DNA of 64,000 nt from Verrucomicrobiota bacterium. Lineage in GTDB: Bacteria > Verrucomicrobiota > Verrucomicrobiia > Chthoniobacterales > UBA10450. Shown here one piece after another: positions 10,201-18,065 of the stretch. The translations under genes and the position numbers were made by a program. Location: assembly GCA_003219695.1 (NCBI GenBank), contig QHQA01000007.1:1-64000 (forward strand), given 5' to 3'. Every line of letters starts with the position of its first letter. The first letter of the stretch is position 1. The notes under the pieces were generated by a model. It saw only the letters and a program-made list of their open reading frames with translations. It searched no databases and was not told where the DNA came from.

Positions 10201-11211
10201 CGCCTGGTGTTCGCGCAGAACGCGCTGAGTCTGGATCGATTCGCAGGCGATCTTGCCGGTGGCCCCTTCAGAATGAGTGGCCGAATCACGTTTCCCAAGC
10301 TCACGGAGCCGACTCTGGATTTGCAACTGAAAGCCGAGAGCGTGCTCGTTGCGCGAAACGATACGCTCACTGCGCGTGCGGATGCAGACCTCAGGATCGC
10401 GGGCCCATTCGCGACGGCGACAGTCACCGGAAACGTGGCAATGACGAACAGTCAGATTTTGAAGAACATTGATTTGATCCCGATCGGCTTGCCGGGCCGG
10501 CCCGCGCCGCAGCCTCCATCGGCGCGTCCCGAAATTTCTGTAACTACGCCGCCGTTGCGCGACTGGAAATTTGAGGTCGCAATCAAGACCAAAGACCCAG
10601 TGCTCATTCGCGGCAACCTGGCGACCGGCGGCGCGACCGGCGATCTGAAGTTGACGGGAACGGGGCTGCATCCGCAGTTGCAGGGCGTGGTGCAGATGAA
10701 AAATGTGGAGGCCACTTTGCCGTTCAGCCGGCTTCAGGTTGCCAACGGCTTGCTCACTTTCGAGCCGAGCGATCCGATGAACCCGCGAATCAATCTCCAG
10801 GGTACGTCGGTCATCCGCGATTACACAGTGCGCGTTTACGTTTACGGAACCGTGGATTCACCAGAAGCGGTTTTCACCAGTGAACCGCCTCTGGCGCAGG
10901 AGGAAATCATTTCGTTGATCGCCACTGGTGCAACGAGACAGGAACTTTCGACCGGCAACGTTCTGGCTGGGCGGGCCGCCATGTTGCTGGTGCAACAGCT
11001 TTACCGAAAAATTGTCAAAAAGGGCGAGCCGACTCAGAGCAACACCGTTTTCAATCGGTTGGATCTGGTTTTGGGGACGGTTGATCCACGAACTGGTCAG
11101 CAGCAAGCCACGGTGCGATTTAAGATTGACGATCACCTTGTGCTTACTGGCGACGTTGGTGTTCGAGGCGATTTCCGGGGCAGACTGAAATATCTGATTC
11201 GATTTCGCTAG
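7219..11211 (+). CDS. tamB: TamB-like inner-membrane-anchored translocation/lipid-bridge protein
   Basis: A 1330-residue protein with one N-terminal membrane anchor (about residues 19-37), a long body of beta-rich repeats without cysteines, and a C-terminal DUF490/TamB domain (roughly residues 950-1330). TamB proteins span the periplasm and work with an Omp85 partner in outer-membrane protein insertion, or act as AsmA-like lipid bridges. The partner gene follows after only 9 bp. Start is GTG 7219. Residues about 666-687 are encoded by a 66-bp palindromic insert (9215-9280), and a further GC-rich palindromic patch (GEAARTGAPGERASPAER) is encoded near 9509-9555; both look like in-frame repeat insertions into loops. 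Two nearby tam genes in this order are common in diderms. Confidence 0.88.
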   Translation: MAEDDQPKVRRRGRVWRRVAAGVGICAVLMLLLHRPILLAIGRQIALRYAAKQNLKADFRVEGNPFNHVTIHNLHAFAVGPSGIESIDIDYLYLDYDLLGFARHGLPHLFNAVQARSARIVLNPSKAPLRPRPPKPRLKLPRLFPEKVRLTDATLTVRNRPNDFVVEHADLELNPRHPGDLRIETFQLPSGDSWSRISGQTSYVNKDLVLRDFVLSDQEQLHLLNIDASRIDSNALAINLNFTVGGGQLSASAGLTETQSSLDAKIKVAAEKVASESLNKFLILPENYLSGEIERLALDATGVVDAPRTWDGTMSLQVSHVGRPEIHFDRGVVEMSAAQGRATLRSADIAQDVNEFHVRGSIELPATFQEFGRSPTTLDISGTAPELERLTAGITVGLTGSAQFTGKLDIADATVRATFGVSAAAVGFQDGIIDKLNCTLRASKGIARGDTKRPWFADLRTAMEFNLTGIRYRDYIVDSAEGSLNGSDDVLGFDRLNLRRNQNELNVRGRYLLPAEVGKFSSQSAEVDVALNAPEAGDFWVANSPNRISGPLQLAGQLQWKQQIANGQMWVFGSNLRMRDLVFRQLSSQCAISNNVIYLNDCSATLNDTDFINATGRLNLRRPYHYGGKLSASVANLSTLRPLLRAAGNQNELTGSATLNWEGEGQGVTASQPSSSKSTPKAFGVAPWENSGKLNFVLQKGRYGNLQSVQANIDASYSPDGLDVPIIFFATGNMDFHAIARTKDDTLEIDKIQLNQLGVPQPGEAARTGAPGERASPAERSNYAYGYVSIPFVWRNLGTKTAVIPSSGKVSAIIQSENLDLKRLSDDLGVKPAMAGIVNARLNADGTIADLNARLDVQAINLRNDQWPKMEPATFELSAQATQNRLTASGKLQQARIQPAELNASMPFDLPKIIRARKMPDDTPISAKARIPRTSVNFVRQFVPELEQLDGNLGLDVDVSGTLGHPLLSGAGDMTVNVARFTNATLPALQNFNARLVFAQNALSLDRFAGDLAGGPFRMSGRITFPKLTEPTLDLQLKAESVLVARNDTLTARADADLRIAGPFATATVTGNVAMTNSQILKNIDLIPIGLPGRPAPQPPSARPEISVTTPPLRDWKFEVAIKTKDPVLIRGNLATGGATGDLKLTGTGLHPQLQGVVQMKNVEATLPFSRLQVANGLLTFEPSDPMNPRINLQGTSVIRDYTVRVYVYGTVDSPEAVFTSEPPLAQEEIISLIATGATRQELSTGNVLAGRAAMLLVQQLYRKIVKKGEPTQSNTVFNRLDLVLGTVDPRTGQQQATVRFKIDDHLVLTGDVGVRGDFRGRLKYLIRFR
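9215..9280. repeat. Palindromic element inside tamB
   Basis: Outer arms AAGGAGTGAC and GTCGCTCCTT are inverted copies with one mismatch. Inside lie a hairpin GACGGCT-TCCC-AGCCGTC and a perfect 22-nt palindrome at 9252-9273 (arm GACCCCGAAAG). The unit is 66 bp, an exact multiple of three, and adds about 22 residues (TASQPSSSKSTPKAFGVAP) without breaking the frame. Confidence 0.75.
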
Positions 11212-11220
11212 GAGCCTGAG

Positions 11221-13398
11221 ATGCGATGCAGAGTCATTTTCACTCTTGGCAGCGTCGCCCTTGTATTTCAGCTTACGGCGCGGGGTGCTGTGGATGTGGT
11301 GCGACCTGAGGAGCGTCAGAAAGCGCAGCGAGCAGTCGCAAAGGAAAAGGAGAAACGCGCGAAGCAGACAAGCATCGTCGAATTTCGCGGTGAGCAGGCG
11401 TTCAAGGAGAAGGAATTGCGCACCGCGCTGAAGGAAGAGATCACCACCATCGAGGATTTCGGGTTGAGCCCCGCGCGCGCAGACGATCTCGCATTTTTCC
11501 TCGAAGTTTTCTACCGAAAACATGGCTACGCGAAAGTGGACGTGCACTATCTGATCGAATCATCGAGTCGGTTGCGTCTGGACATCACCGAGGGCCCGCG
11601 CTTCATGCTGCGCACGGTGCTCTTCGACGGAAATGTCCACGAGCCTGCGGACAAACTTTTCGATTACATGGTGGGACCGACTCGCGAGCGATATTCGAGT
11701 CTGGAGAAACAATTGCCGTTTGTGGCGGCCGACATGGAGGAAGGCACCCATCTGGTGCAGCGATTTTATCTGGCGGAAGGTTTTTTGGACGTGGCAGTCG
11801 ATCCGCCGCGTTACAAGTTTCAGGCGCAAAGCAGTGACGTCGATGTTGTCGTTCCGATTCACGAAGGCCGGCAATATTTCTTCGGCAGCATCTCCTTCAT
11901 CGGGCAGACTGTGTACGGCGCGGACGCACTTCGGGGACAGATATCCGATCTGCTTCAGCAGCCTTACACCGACGCGCGCGTGGAGGACATTCCGCGGCGG
12001 CTCCAGGAGTACTTTAAAAGACGCGGCTATTACGATGTGAACGTCGATGCCAATGGCGCACCCGAGGAAGCAGTTAACGGCCGTGTGCCAGTTGAAATCT
12101 CGATCTCACCAGGCGCGGTTTACCATTTCGACGGCGTGACGGTGAGCGGCTTGCAGCGGCTGCATCCCAGTTTTGTGACAAAACGATTCACGAGATTGCG
12201 TGGAAAAACCTACAGCCCCGATGTTCTCGATGAGCGATTTCGCACCCTGATGAAGACGGGCCTCTTCAATCTGTTGCAGATCAAGCCGGTGCCTGTGGAT
12301 GGACATTTGTTGCGGCTGGATATTTCAGCTGAGGAAGCCAAGAGCAAGGAATTTGGTTTTTGGGGTGGATTCGATACTTACGAAGGCGCACTCGCCGGTG
12401 TGCAGGTCGGCGATCGCGATTTGTTCGGCACTGGCCGTGCAGGGTCTGCACTGATCGAGGTCTCGCAACGTAGCTATCGAGGCGAAATTCTCTACGAGGA
12501 TCCGTTCTTTCTCGACACAGACATCTTCTTCCGAGCGCGCGCGAGCGCATTTACTTTTGATTACGATGGCTACACAAAATTTGAATTGGGCGGACACTTC
12601 GATTTCACCCGCAAAATCACCAAACAGGATGAGGTCGGCCTGGCCGTCGCAATCAGGCATGTCAAAATCATCGACTCCCAGATCAAGCCGGATTTTCTCC
12701 TCGGGACAAGCGATTATCTTGTAAACACCGTCGGCCTGACGAACACACTCGATATGCGCGAGAGTCCGTACGTGACGCCGCGCGGTTTCCTGATCAACAA
12801 CACCGTGGATGTAGCTTCGAATGCGTTCGGGAGCGATATCCAATTTATCCGAAGCACAATGCGAGTCGGTTACTATCTACCTTTTGGACCCAAGCCGCTG
12901 ACGCCTGGTGTAGTCGGCGTTGAGCGTTCTGGAACGCCGTTGCAGCGCTGGTTCCGGCAGTCCTCGATCGCATTTGGCGGGCGCGGGGGCATCATCCATT
13001 CGCTCACAAGCAGCGGCGCCGACGAAGCGACTGCCCTTCCCATCGACGAACGTTTCTTCAATGGCGGCGCCACAACCGTGCGCAGTTTCGGCGAACGCGA
13101 GCTCGGCCCGCACGACAATCACGGTCATCCCGTCGGCGGCGAATTTTTCACCGTGTTTAATATTGAATACACTTTTCCGATTCTGGGAGAATTGCAGGGC
13201 GCGATATTCACTGATGCGGGCAATCTTTTGCCGACTTCCGAGGACATTGGTCTCAGCGATATGCGGTATGCGATCGGAGCGGGCTTGCGCTACAAGCTGC
13301 CGGTCGGTCCGATTCGGCTCGATTATGGAATCAATCCCGATCCGCGCCCGGACGAAGATTTCGGCGCGTTCCATTTCAGTTTTGGCTTTGCGTTTTAG
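11221..13398 (+). CDS. Omp85-family outer membrane protein (TamA/BamA-like), partner of TamB
   Basis: A 725-residue protein: signal peptide (about residues 1-23), a Lys/Glu-rich helical stretch, several POTRA domains (roughly 50-385, e.g. SIVEFRGEQAFKEKELR, FDGVTVSGLQRLHPSFV), then a 16-strand barrel of the D15/Bac_surface_Ag family. The barrel has the conserved loop VRSFGERELGP (residues about 621-631, equivalent to the VRGF motif) and ends in Phe, the outer-membrane insertion signal. The start has a good ribosome site, AGGAG six bases before the ATG, overlapping the tamB stop. Together with tamB it would form a TAM-like complex. A palindrome-derived insert (GVVGVERSGTPLQ, encoded near 12909-12943) sits in a barrel loop. 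Telling TamA from a second BamA needs phylogeny. Confidence 0.88.
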   Translation: MRCRVIFTLGSVALVFQLTARGAVDVVRPEERQKAQRAVAKEKEKRAKQTSIVEFRGEQAFKEKELRTALKEEITTIEDFGLSPARADDLAFFLEVFYRKHGYAKVDVHYLIESSSRLRLDITEGPRFMLRTVLFDGNVHEPADKLFDYMVGPTRERYSSLEKQLPFVAADMEEGTHLVQRFYLAEGFLDVAVDPPRYKFQAQSSDVDVVVPIHEGRQYFFGSISFIGQTVYGADALRGQISDLLQQPYTDARVEDIPRRLQEYFKRRGYYDVNVDANGAPEEAVNGRVPVEISISPGAVYHFDGVTVSGLQRLHPSFVTKRFTRLRGKTYSPDVLDERFRTLMKTGLFNLLQIKPVPVDGHLLRLDISAEEAKSKEFGFWGGFDTYEGALAGVQVGDRDLFGTGRAGSALIEVSQRSYRGEILYEDPFFLDTDIFFRARASAFTFDYDGYTKFELGGHFDFTRKITKQDEVGLAVAIRHVKIIDSQIKPDFLLGTSDYLVNTVGLTNTLDMRESPYVTPRGFLINNTVDVASNAFGSDIQFIRSTMRVGYYLPFGPKPLTPGVVGVERSGTPLQRWFRQSSIAFGGRGGIIHSLTSSGADEATALPIDERFFNGGATTVRSFGERELGPHDNHGHPVGGEFFTVFNIEYTFPILGELQGAIFTDAGNLLPTSEDIGLSDMRYAIGAGLRYKLPVGPIRLDYGINPDPRPDEDFGAFHFSFGFAF

Positions 13399-13399
13399 C

Positions 13400-13481
13400 T
13401 GTAGCCGCTTCCCTGTGCGAAGCGTGGCACTGATATGTTAATCATGACTAGGTCGGCGTCGCCCACAGGGCGTCGGCTACA
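13400..13481. repeat. TGTAGCC...GGCTACA palindromic element, intergenic
   Basis: Ends TGTAGCC and GGCTACA are perfect inverted copies. The left half reads CGCTTCCCTGTGCGAAGCG (hairpin), the right half CGCCCACAGGGCG. It lies in the 89 bp between the Omp85 gene and the decarboxylase. Almost the same sequence recurs at 14973-15055 and, shortened, at 19919-19966. Confidence 0.8.
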
Positions 13482-13487
13482 AAGACG

Positions 13488-14978
13488 ATGAAAGATTCAC
13501 AATCGGTTGGTGACACGCCACCGGAGGAATTCCGCAAACAGTTGCATGAGCTTGCGGATTGGATTGCAGATTTTCGCGAACACATCGAAGAGCTGCGCGT
13601 CGCGCCTGACGACAAGCCCGGCGCCATTAGTGCGCAGCTTCCGGCGCAGGCGCCAGAAGAAGGCGAGCCGTTCGGGAAAATTCTCGACGACATCAATCGG
13701 CTGATTATTCCGGGCATGGCGCACTGGAGTCATCCGATGTTTCTCGGCTATTTCGGCTGGACCACTACCGCGCCGGGAATTCTAGGCGAGATCATCAGTG
13801 CACCCCTGAATGTTAACGCAATGACGTGGCGCACGTGCCCGGCTGCGACGGAACTGGAAAGCGTCGTGATTAATTGGATCCGGCAATGGGTGGGTCTGCC
13901 GAGAGATTTTGATGGCGTGGTGTACGACACGGCTTCGGTCGGGATCATGCACGCCCTCGCGGTGGCGCGCGAAGAAGCCTCACCATCCACGAGAAAAGAT
14001 GGACTGATCGATCGCGATCTCCCGCGTTTTCGAGTTTACACTTCCGATCAAGCGCACAATGCGGCTGAGAAAGCAGCGATCGCGCTCGGCATTGGCAAGG
14101 ACAACGTGCGCCGCGTTCCCAGCGACGGCGAATTTCAAATGGAGATGTCGATATTGCGCAAAGCGATCACGGAGGATCGGCAATCAGGTTTTAAGCCGAT
14201 TGCCGTCGTCGCCACAGCCGGGACGACTTCGACTGCGAGCGTCGATCCTATCCCCGAGTTAGCGCGCCTCTGCCGCGAAGAAGAAATGTGGCTGCACATC
14301 GACGCTGCATACGGCGGCGGGTTCGCAATTCTGCCGGAGTTCAAATGGATCGCAGAAGGTTGGAGCGACGCCGATTCAGTCATCATCAACCCGCACAAAA
14401 GCCTTTTTGTGCCGCTCGATTTCAGCGTGCTTTACGTGCGCGATCTTGAACGGTTGCGCCGCGTCTTCACTCTCGCGCCGCCGGACGTTTTGCGCGGCGA
14501 CACCATGGAAGCCGCGAGAAACTACATGGACTACGGCATTCAACTCGGCAGGCGATTCCGCGCGCTCAAAGCGTGGGTCATTTTCCGTAGCCTCGGCCGG
14601 GAGGGAATAGCGTCGCGGCTGCGTGAATCGGTCCGGCTCGCGCAGGTTTTGGCGGATTGGATCAAAAGCGATAACCGCTTCAAGCTCGTTGCGCCGGTCA
14701 GTATGGGCGTGGTGTGCTTTCGGTTTGTGCGCGCTGTCGTCCCGACACGTCGGGGTGATGCCGGGCCGGGGTCACCGACCCCGGCTACAGAAGAAAGGCT
14801 CGACCAGTTGAACAGCGAGATCGTGGAACGCATCAATGCAAGCGGCCGCGCGTACCTTACGCAGACGAAATTGCGCGGCCGAACGGTGATGCGAATCGGT
14901 TTGGGTAACGTGCTCACGACCGAGGAACATCTGCGCAAGGCGTGGGAAATTATCCTGGAAACTGCCAGCGAGCTGTAG
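13488..14978 (+). CDS. PLP-dependent group II decarboxylase (aromatic-L-amino-acid/glutamate decarboxylase family)
   Basis: A 496-residue enzyme. Family landmarks are HPMFLGYFGW near the N-terminus, CPAATELESVVINWI (the common P-x-T/A-x-x-E-x-x-V site), TSDQAHNAAEKAAIALG, WLHIDAAYGGG holding the PLP-contacting Asp, and INPHKSLFVPLD, where Lys304 forms the internal aldimine. It should decarboxylate an aromatic or other amino acid to the amine; the substrate is uncertain. Residues about 416-435 (VVPTRRGDAGPGSPTPAT) come from a 57-bp palindromic element. The stop codon TAG lies inside a second palindromic element starting at 14973. It stands alone between the tam genes and dnaX. Confidence 0.88.
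   Translation: MKDSQSVGDTPPEEFRKQLHELADWIADFREHIEELRVAPDDKPGAISAQLPAQAPEEGEPFGKILDDINRLIIPGMAHWSHPMFLGYFGWTTTAPGILGEIISAPLNVNAMTWRTCPAATELESVVINWIRQWVGLPRDFDGVVYDTASVGIMHALAVAREEASPSTRKDGLIDRDLPRFRVYTSDQAHNAAEKAAIALGIGKDNVRRVPSDGEFQMEMSILRKAITEDRQSGFKPIAVVATAGTTSTASVDPIPELARLCREEEMWLHIDAAYGGGFAILPEFKWIAEGWSDADSVIINPHKSLFVPLDFSVLYVRDLERLRRVFTLAPPDVLRGDTMEAARNYMDYGIQLGRRFRALKAWVIFRSLGREGIASRLRESVRLAQVLADWIKSDNRFKLVAPVSMGVVCFRFVRAVVPTRRGDAGPGSPTPATEERLDQLNSEIVERINASGRAYLTQTKLRGRTVMRIGLGNVLTTEEHLRKAWEIILETASEL
14734..14790. repeat. Palindromic element inside the decarboxylase gene
   Basis: Degenerate outer ends (CTGTCGTCC / GGCTACAG) enclose CCCGAC-AC-GTCGGG and a perfect hairpin GCCGGGGTC-ACC-GACCCCGGC. 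It is 57 bp, in frame, and encodes a Pro/Gly-rich loop that other family members lack. Confidence 0.7.
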
Positions 14979-15055
14979 CCGCTTCGCTGTGCGAAGCGCC
15001 GGCTCAGAATGAGTTCACCGCGCACGATACGCCGCCCACAGGGCGGCGGCTACAG
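14973..15055. repeat. CTGTAGCC...GGCTACAG palindromic element supplying a stop codon
   Basis: Near-twin of 13400-13481: left CTGTAGCCGCTTCGCTG with CGAAGCG hairpin, right GCCGCCCACAGGGCGGCGGC. Its left end contains the TAG that ends the decarboxylase gene. Confidence 0.8.
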
Positions 15056-15114
15056 ATTTGCGGGTGAGTTTCACCACCGCGCCGCTCAAAATGACAAACG
15101 GTCTCATCGCGAAA

Positions 15115-16752
15115 TCAAGGCCTCACTTGCGCGTTGAACAGCTCGATCGCTTCCCGGATTAGAGGATCGTCCTTAAATGATTCCGCTGGTTTCTTACCTT
15201 CTGAGACAGCGACATCACCAGAGCGCATTCCATCTTTTGCGACAAACTTCACCGACCAATCACGTCCGCTTACTTCCTGCAAAAGCGACTCCAATTGCCG
15301 GCGATTGCTTACGCTTGCGACCGCTTCAATCTTTGATTTGTCGTCCGGCGAATGACCCAGCAGGAAATTGCGGCCGTCAGTTCCGACCGGGCGAACCAGT
15401 TCGCACAACGTTCGCAAAAAGCTTTTCGCCGGAATTTTGCCCAGAACCTGTCGCCACAGTTTTTCAGGATCAACGCTCGCAGCCGTCTCCTCGACGCGTG
15501 CCTTGCTGTAGCCGGGATCGCTGATCCCGGCCTTACGCGCCGGTTCGCCCTCGACGCGGTCAGCGCCCGTGGCTACAGGTTGCACGGACGGCGCGCCCGG
15601 CGGTCGCGTCCTATCACCATCGCGAAGCTCGCCGAGTCTTTCGATTACTTCATCGAGCGTTGCCTGTCCGAGGCTCTGGATTGCCTTGATGATCGCCACT
15701 TCGAAATGCAACTTCTTGTTTGGCGCCCATTTCATGCGGCCCTCGGCGGCGGCGAATTGATCGATCAGTTCGAGCAGCCGATCGGTGGCGATCAGCTCCG
15801 CATGCGCAGCCAGCGACTTTTGCGCGTCAGGATCAACGTCCTCCTTGAGCGCGTCGGGTTTGGCTTTGAACACAAGCAGATCCCGCAGGTACGCGATCAG
15901 GTCCGACATGAGCCGCATCATGTCTTTTCCGCTTTCGCTTTGCTGATGCAGCAGATCGATCGCCTCCGGTGTTTTTTCGCGCAAAATTCGCTCCGTGACA
16001 TCGGCCACCGTTTGTTCGCTGGTGAATCCAAAAACGCTAAGGACGTCGCTCTCGCCGATCTTGTCTCCGCAAAACGCGACGAGCTGATCGAGCATCGATT
16101 CTGCGTCACGTAAGCCGCCTTCCGCGCCACGCGCGATTGCATGCGCAGCCGCGGGTTCGAGCGTGATCTTCTCTTTTCCGGCGATCAATTGAAGGTGCTT
16201 CGCGATCAGGTTTGCCGGGATGCGATGGAGATCGAACCGCTGGCAGCGACTCAGGATGGTTGGCAAAACTTTCTGCGGCTCGGTCGTCGCGAAAATAAAT
16301 TTCACATGCTCGGGCGGTTCCTCCAGCGTTTTCAAAAGCGCGTTGAACGCTGCAGCCGAGAGCATGTGCACCTCGTCGATCAGATAAATTTTGTAACGCC
16401 CTTTGGCCGGAGCGTAGCGGGCGTTCTCGCGCAACTGGCGCACGTCTTCCACGCTGTTGTTGCTGGCGCCGTCGATCTCGATGACATCGAGACTGTTCCC
16501 CGCGGCAATCTCGCGGCAGTTGTCGCACACGCCGCATGGCGTAACAGTCGGGCCTTTGACGCAATTGAGCGACTTCGCGAGGATGCGCGCGGTCGATGTT
16601 TTCCCAACACCACGCGGCCCGACAAATAGATACGCGTGCGCCAGACGGTTCTGTGCTACCGCATTTTTGAGCGTGCGAGAGACATGCGTTTGCCCCACCA
16701 GATCGTCAAAGGTCTGCGGTCGATATTTCCGCGCGAAAACCTCGTAGCTCAC
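15115..16752 (-). CDS. dnaX: DNA polymerase III subunit gamma/tau
   Basis: A 545-residue clamp-loader ATPase. The start MSYEVFARKYRPQTFDDLVGQ is canonical; Walker A GPRGVGKTST at 45-54; zinc ligands Cys64, Cys73, Cys76 and Cys79; Walker B YLIDEVHML; arginine-finger/SRC motif TILSRCQRFD. AAA+ domains I-II span about 1-240 and the oligomerisation domain III about 240-370. A linker follows, then a tau-type C-terminal domain. The linker is encoded partly by two palindromic units (15506-15578 and near 15585-15612). I see no obvious slippery A-tract for a gamma-making frameshift. The gene heads the minus strand opposite a P1 peptidase gene. Confidence 0.95.
   Translation of the reverse strand: MSYEVFARKYRPQTFDDLVGQTHVSRTLKNAVAQNRLAHAYLFVGPRGVGKTSTARILAKSLNCVKGPTVTPCGVCDNCREIAAGNSLDVIEIDGASNNSVEDVRQLRENARYAPAKGRYKIYLIDEVHMLSAAAFNALLKTLEEPPEHVKFIFATTEPQKVLPTILSRCQRFDLHRIPANLIAKHLQLIAGKEKITLEPAAAHAIARGAEGGLRDAESMLDQLVAFCGDKIGESDVLSVFGFTSEQTVADVTERILREKTPEAIDLLHQQSESGKDMMRLMSDLIAYLRDLLVFKAKPDALKEDVDPDAQKSLAAHAELIATDRLLELIDQFAAAEGRMKWAPNKKLHFEVAIIKAIQSLGQATLDEVIERLGELRDGDRTRPPGAPSVQPVATGADRVEGEPARKAGISDPGYSKARVEETAASVDPEKLWRQVLGKIPAKSFLRTLCELVRPVGTDGRNFLLGHSPDDKSKIEAVASVSNRRQLESLLQEVSGRDWSVKFVAKDGMRSGDVAVSEGKKPAESFKDDPLIREAIELFNAQVRP
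15506..15578. repeat. CTGTAGCC...GGCTACAG palindromic element inside dnaX
   Basis: Perfect 8-bp terminal inverted repeats flank a perfect hairpin GCCGGGATC-GCT-GATCCCGGC and a GC-rich right half. It encodes part of the DnaX linker. A second palindrome (GGCGCGCCCGGCGGTCGCG, about 15590-15608) follows and is the reverse complement of copies near 48332 and 53524. Confidence 0.75.
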
Positions 16753-16761
16753 GCGATTAAT

Positions 16762-16808
16762 CTAATGAAAAAGTTGATGGTTGATAGCTGATAGTTGATG
16801 GATGAGCA
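16762..16808. repeat. Short-word array (TTGATRGTTGATA type)
   Basis: The 56-bp gap between divergent dnaX and the P1 peptidase gene is largely direct copies of a word like TTGATRG/TTGATAGC, running to GGATGAGCAATGAG just before the peptidase ATG. No inverted partner is evident nearby. Any promoter for either gene would have to lie within it. Confidence 0.6.
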
Positions 16809-18038
16809 ATGAGATCGAAACGCCTTACGGGCTCCATGTTCCTGCTCGTGCTCGTAATGGTGCTCGATTTGTCTGGGCGTGAGCCGCAGAAATCTCCGCC
16901 GCCGCGAATTTCGACGACGCAAACGAAAACGGTTCGCGCGCGCGATCTTGGCATCCCGTTTGAAGGAACGCCGGGAAAACTGAACTCGATCACAGATGTC
17001 GTCGGCGTCGAAGTCGGCTACACAACCTTGATCAGTGGCGAAGGAAAACTGGTGGTTGGCAAAGGCCCGGTGCGCACCGGCGTGACCGCGATTATTCCGC
17101 GCGGCAGTGCGTCACTGAATGATCCAGTTTACGCCGGATTCTTTAGTCTGAATGGCAACGGTGAAATGACCGGTACAGCGTGGGTCGAGGAAAGCGGCTT
17201 TCTTGAAGGTCCGATCGTCATTACAAACACGCATAGCGTCGGAGTGGCGCGTGACGCGGTCATCGCGTGGCGGATCAATCACGGCCCCGCCGACAAGACT
17301 GGGTATTGGTGGAGCTTACCGGTTGTCGCAGAGACGTGGGACGGCTGGCTAAATGACATCAACGGTTTTCACGTTAAGCCGGAAGATGTCTGGCATGCGC
17401 TCGATTCGGCGCATGGCGGCGCAATTGAAGAAGGAAGCGTCGGCGGCGGCACTGGCATAATCTGTTACGAGTTCAAAGGCGGAAACGGAACTGCCTCGCG
17501 CGTCGTTTCTGTAGCTGTAGCCGGGGGCGGTGACCCCGGCGGGCAGAAGACATCGCGCACGTACACTATCGGCGTGTTTCTACAGGCAAATTTCGGTCGC
17601 CGCTCGCAGCTCACAATTGCTGGCGTACCGGTAGGCAAAGCGATTCCCGGTGAAGTTTACAAGGAAGAGAGCGGCTCCTGCATTGCAGTCGTTGCGACCG
17701 ATGCGCCCCTGCTGCCAACTCAATTAAAGCGACTTGCCCGCCGGGTCTCCCTCGGCCTCGCGCGCACGGGAACCATTTCCGGAAATGGTTCCGGCGATTT
17801 GTTTATCGCGTTTTCGACTGCGAATCCGAACGCTGCGAATCCAGACCAAATCACGCATGAGGTGCAAACAATTCCCAATGATTTGCTGGATCCGCTCTTC
17901 GCCGGCGTCGTGCAAGCCACCGAAGAAGCGGTGGTGAATGCGCTGGTCGATAATCACTCGATGACCGGGCGCGATAATCATCACGTAGAAGCGCTTCCGC
18001 ACGATCGGTTGCGCGAAATTATGAAGCGTTTCCGGTGA
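16809..18038 (+). CDS. P1 family N-terminal-nucleophile peptidase (DmpA/BapA-type aminopeptidase)
   Basis: A 409-residue protein with a signal peptide-like N-terminus (SMFLLVLVMVLDLSG). Family landmarks are LNSITDVVGVEVGYTT, ITNTHSVGVARDAV, HGGAIEEGSVGGGTGIICYEFKGGNGTASR, and GNGSGDLFIAFSTAN at about 323-337, where the chain is expected to self-cleave before the nucleophilic Ser of the SGD stretch. DmpA-type enzymes release N-terminal D- or beta-amino acids. A half palindromic unit at 17515-17543 inserts AVAGGGDPGGQKTS into a surface turn. The cleavage motif itself is coded by a perfect 24-nt palindrome (17769-17792). Export to the periplasm is inferred from the N-terminus. Confidence 0.88.
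   Translation: MRSKRLTGSMFLLVLVMVLDLSGREPQKSPPPRISTTQTKTVRARDLGIPFEGTPGKLNSITDVVGVEVGYTTLISGEGKLVVGKGPVRTGVTAIIPRGSASLNDPVYAGFFSLNGNGEMTGTAWVEESGFLEGPIVITNTHSVGVARDAVIAWRINHGPADKTGYWWSLPVVAETWDGWLNDINGFHVKPEDVWHALDSAHGGAIEEGSVGGGTGIICYEFKGGNGTASRVVSVAVAGGGDPGGQKTSRTYTIGVFLQANFGRRSQLTIAGVPVGKAIPGEVYKEESGSCIAVVATDAPLLPTQLKRLARRVSLGLARTGTISGNGSGDLFIAFSTANPNAANPDQITHEVQTIPNDLLDPLFAGVVQATEEAVVNALVDNHSMTGRDNHHVEALPHDRLREIMKRFR
17515..17543. repeat. Half palindromic unit inside the P1 peptidase gene
   Basis: CTGTAGCC followed by a GGGGGCGGTGACCCCGGC-type hairpin, with no closing GGCTACAG arm. It is the same left half as the units at 14734, 15506 and 57055, and is in frame. Confidence 0.6.
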
Positions 18039-18065
18039 AGGCGTCTGAAATGGAGGCGCTATATG

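Noticed and set aside
9847..10671. 274-codon minus-strand frame inside tamB
   Set aside because: GC-rich antisense frame with Arg-rich composition typical of shadows.
15115..16752. Programmed frameshift producing gamma in dnaX
   Set aside because: No A-rich slippery heptamer followed by a stem was seen at the expected place.
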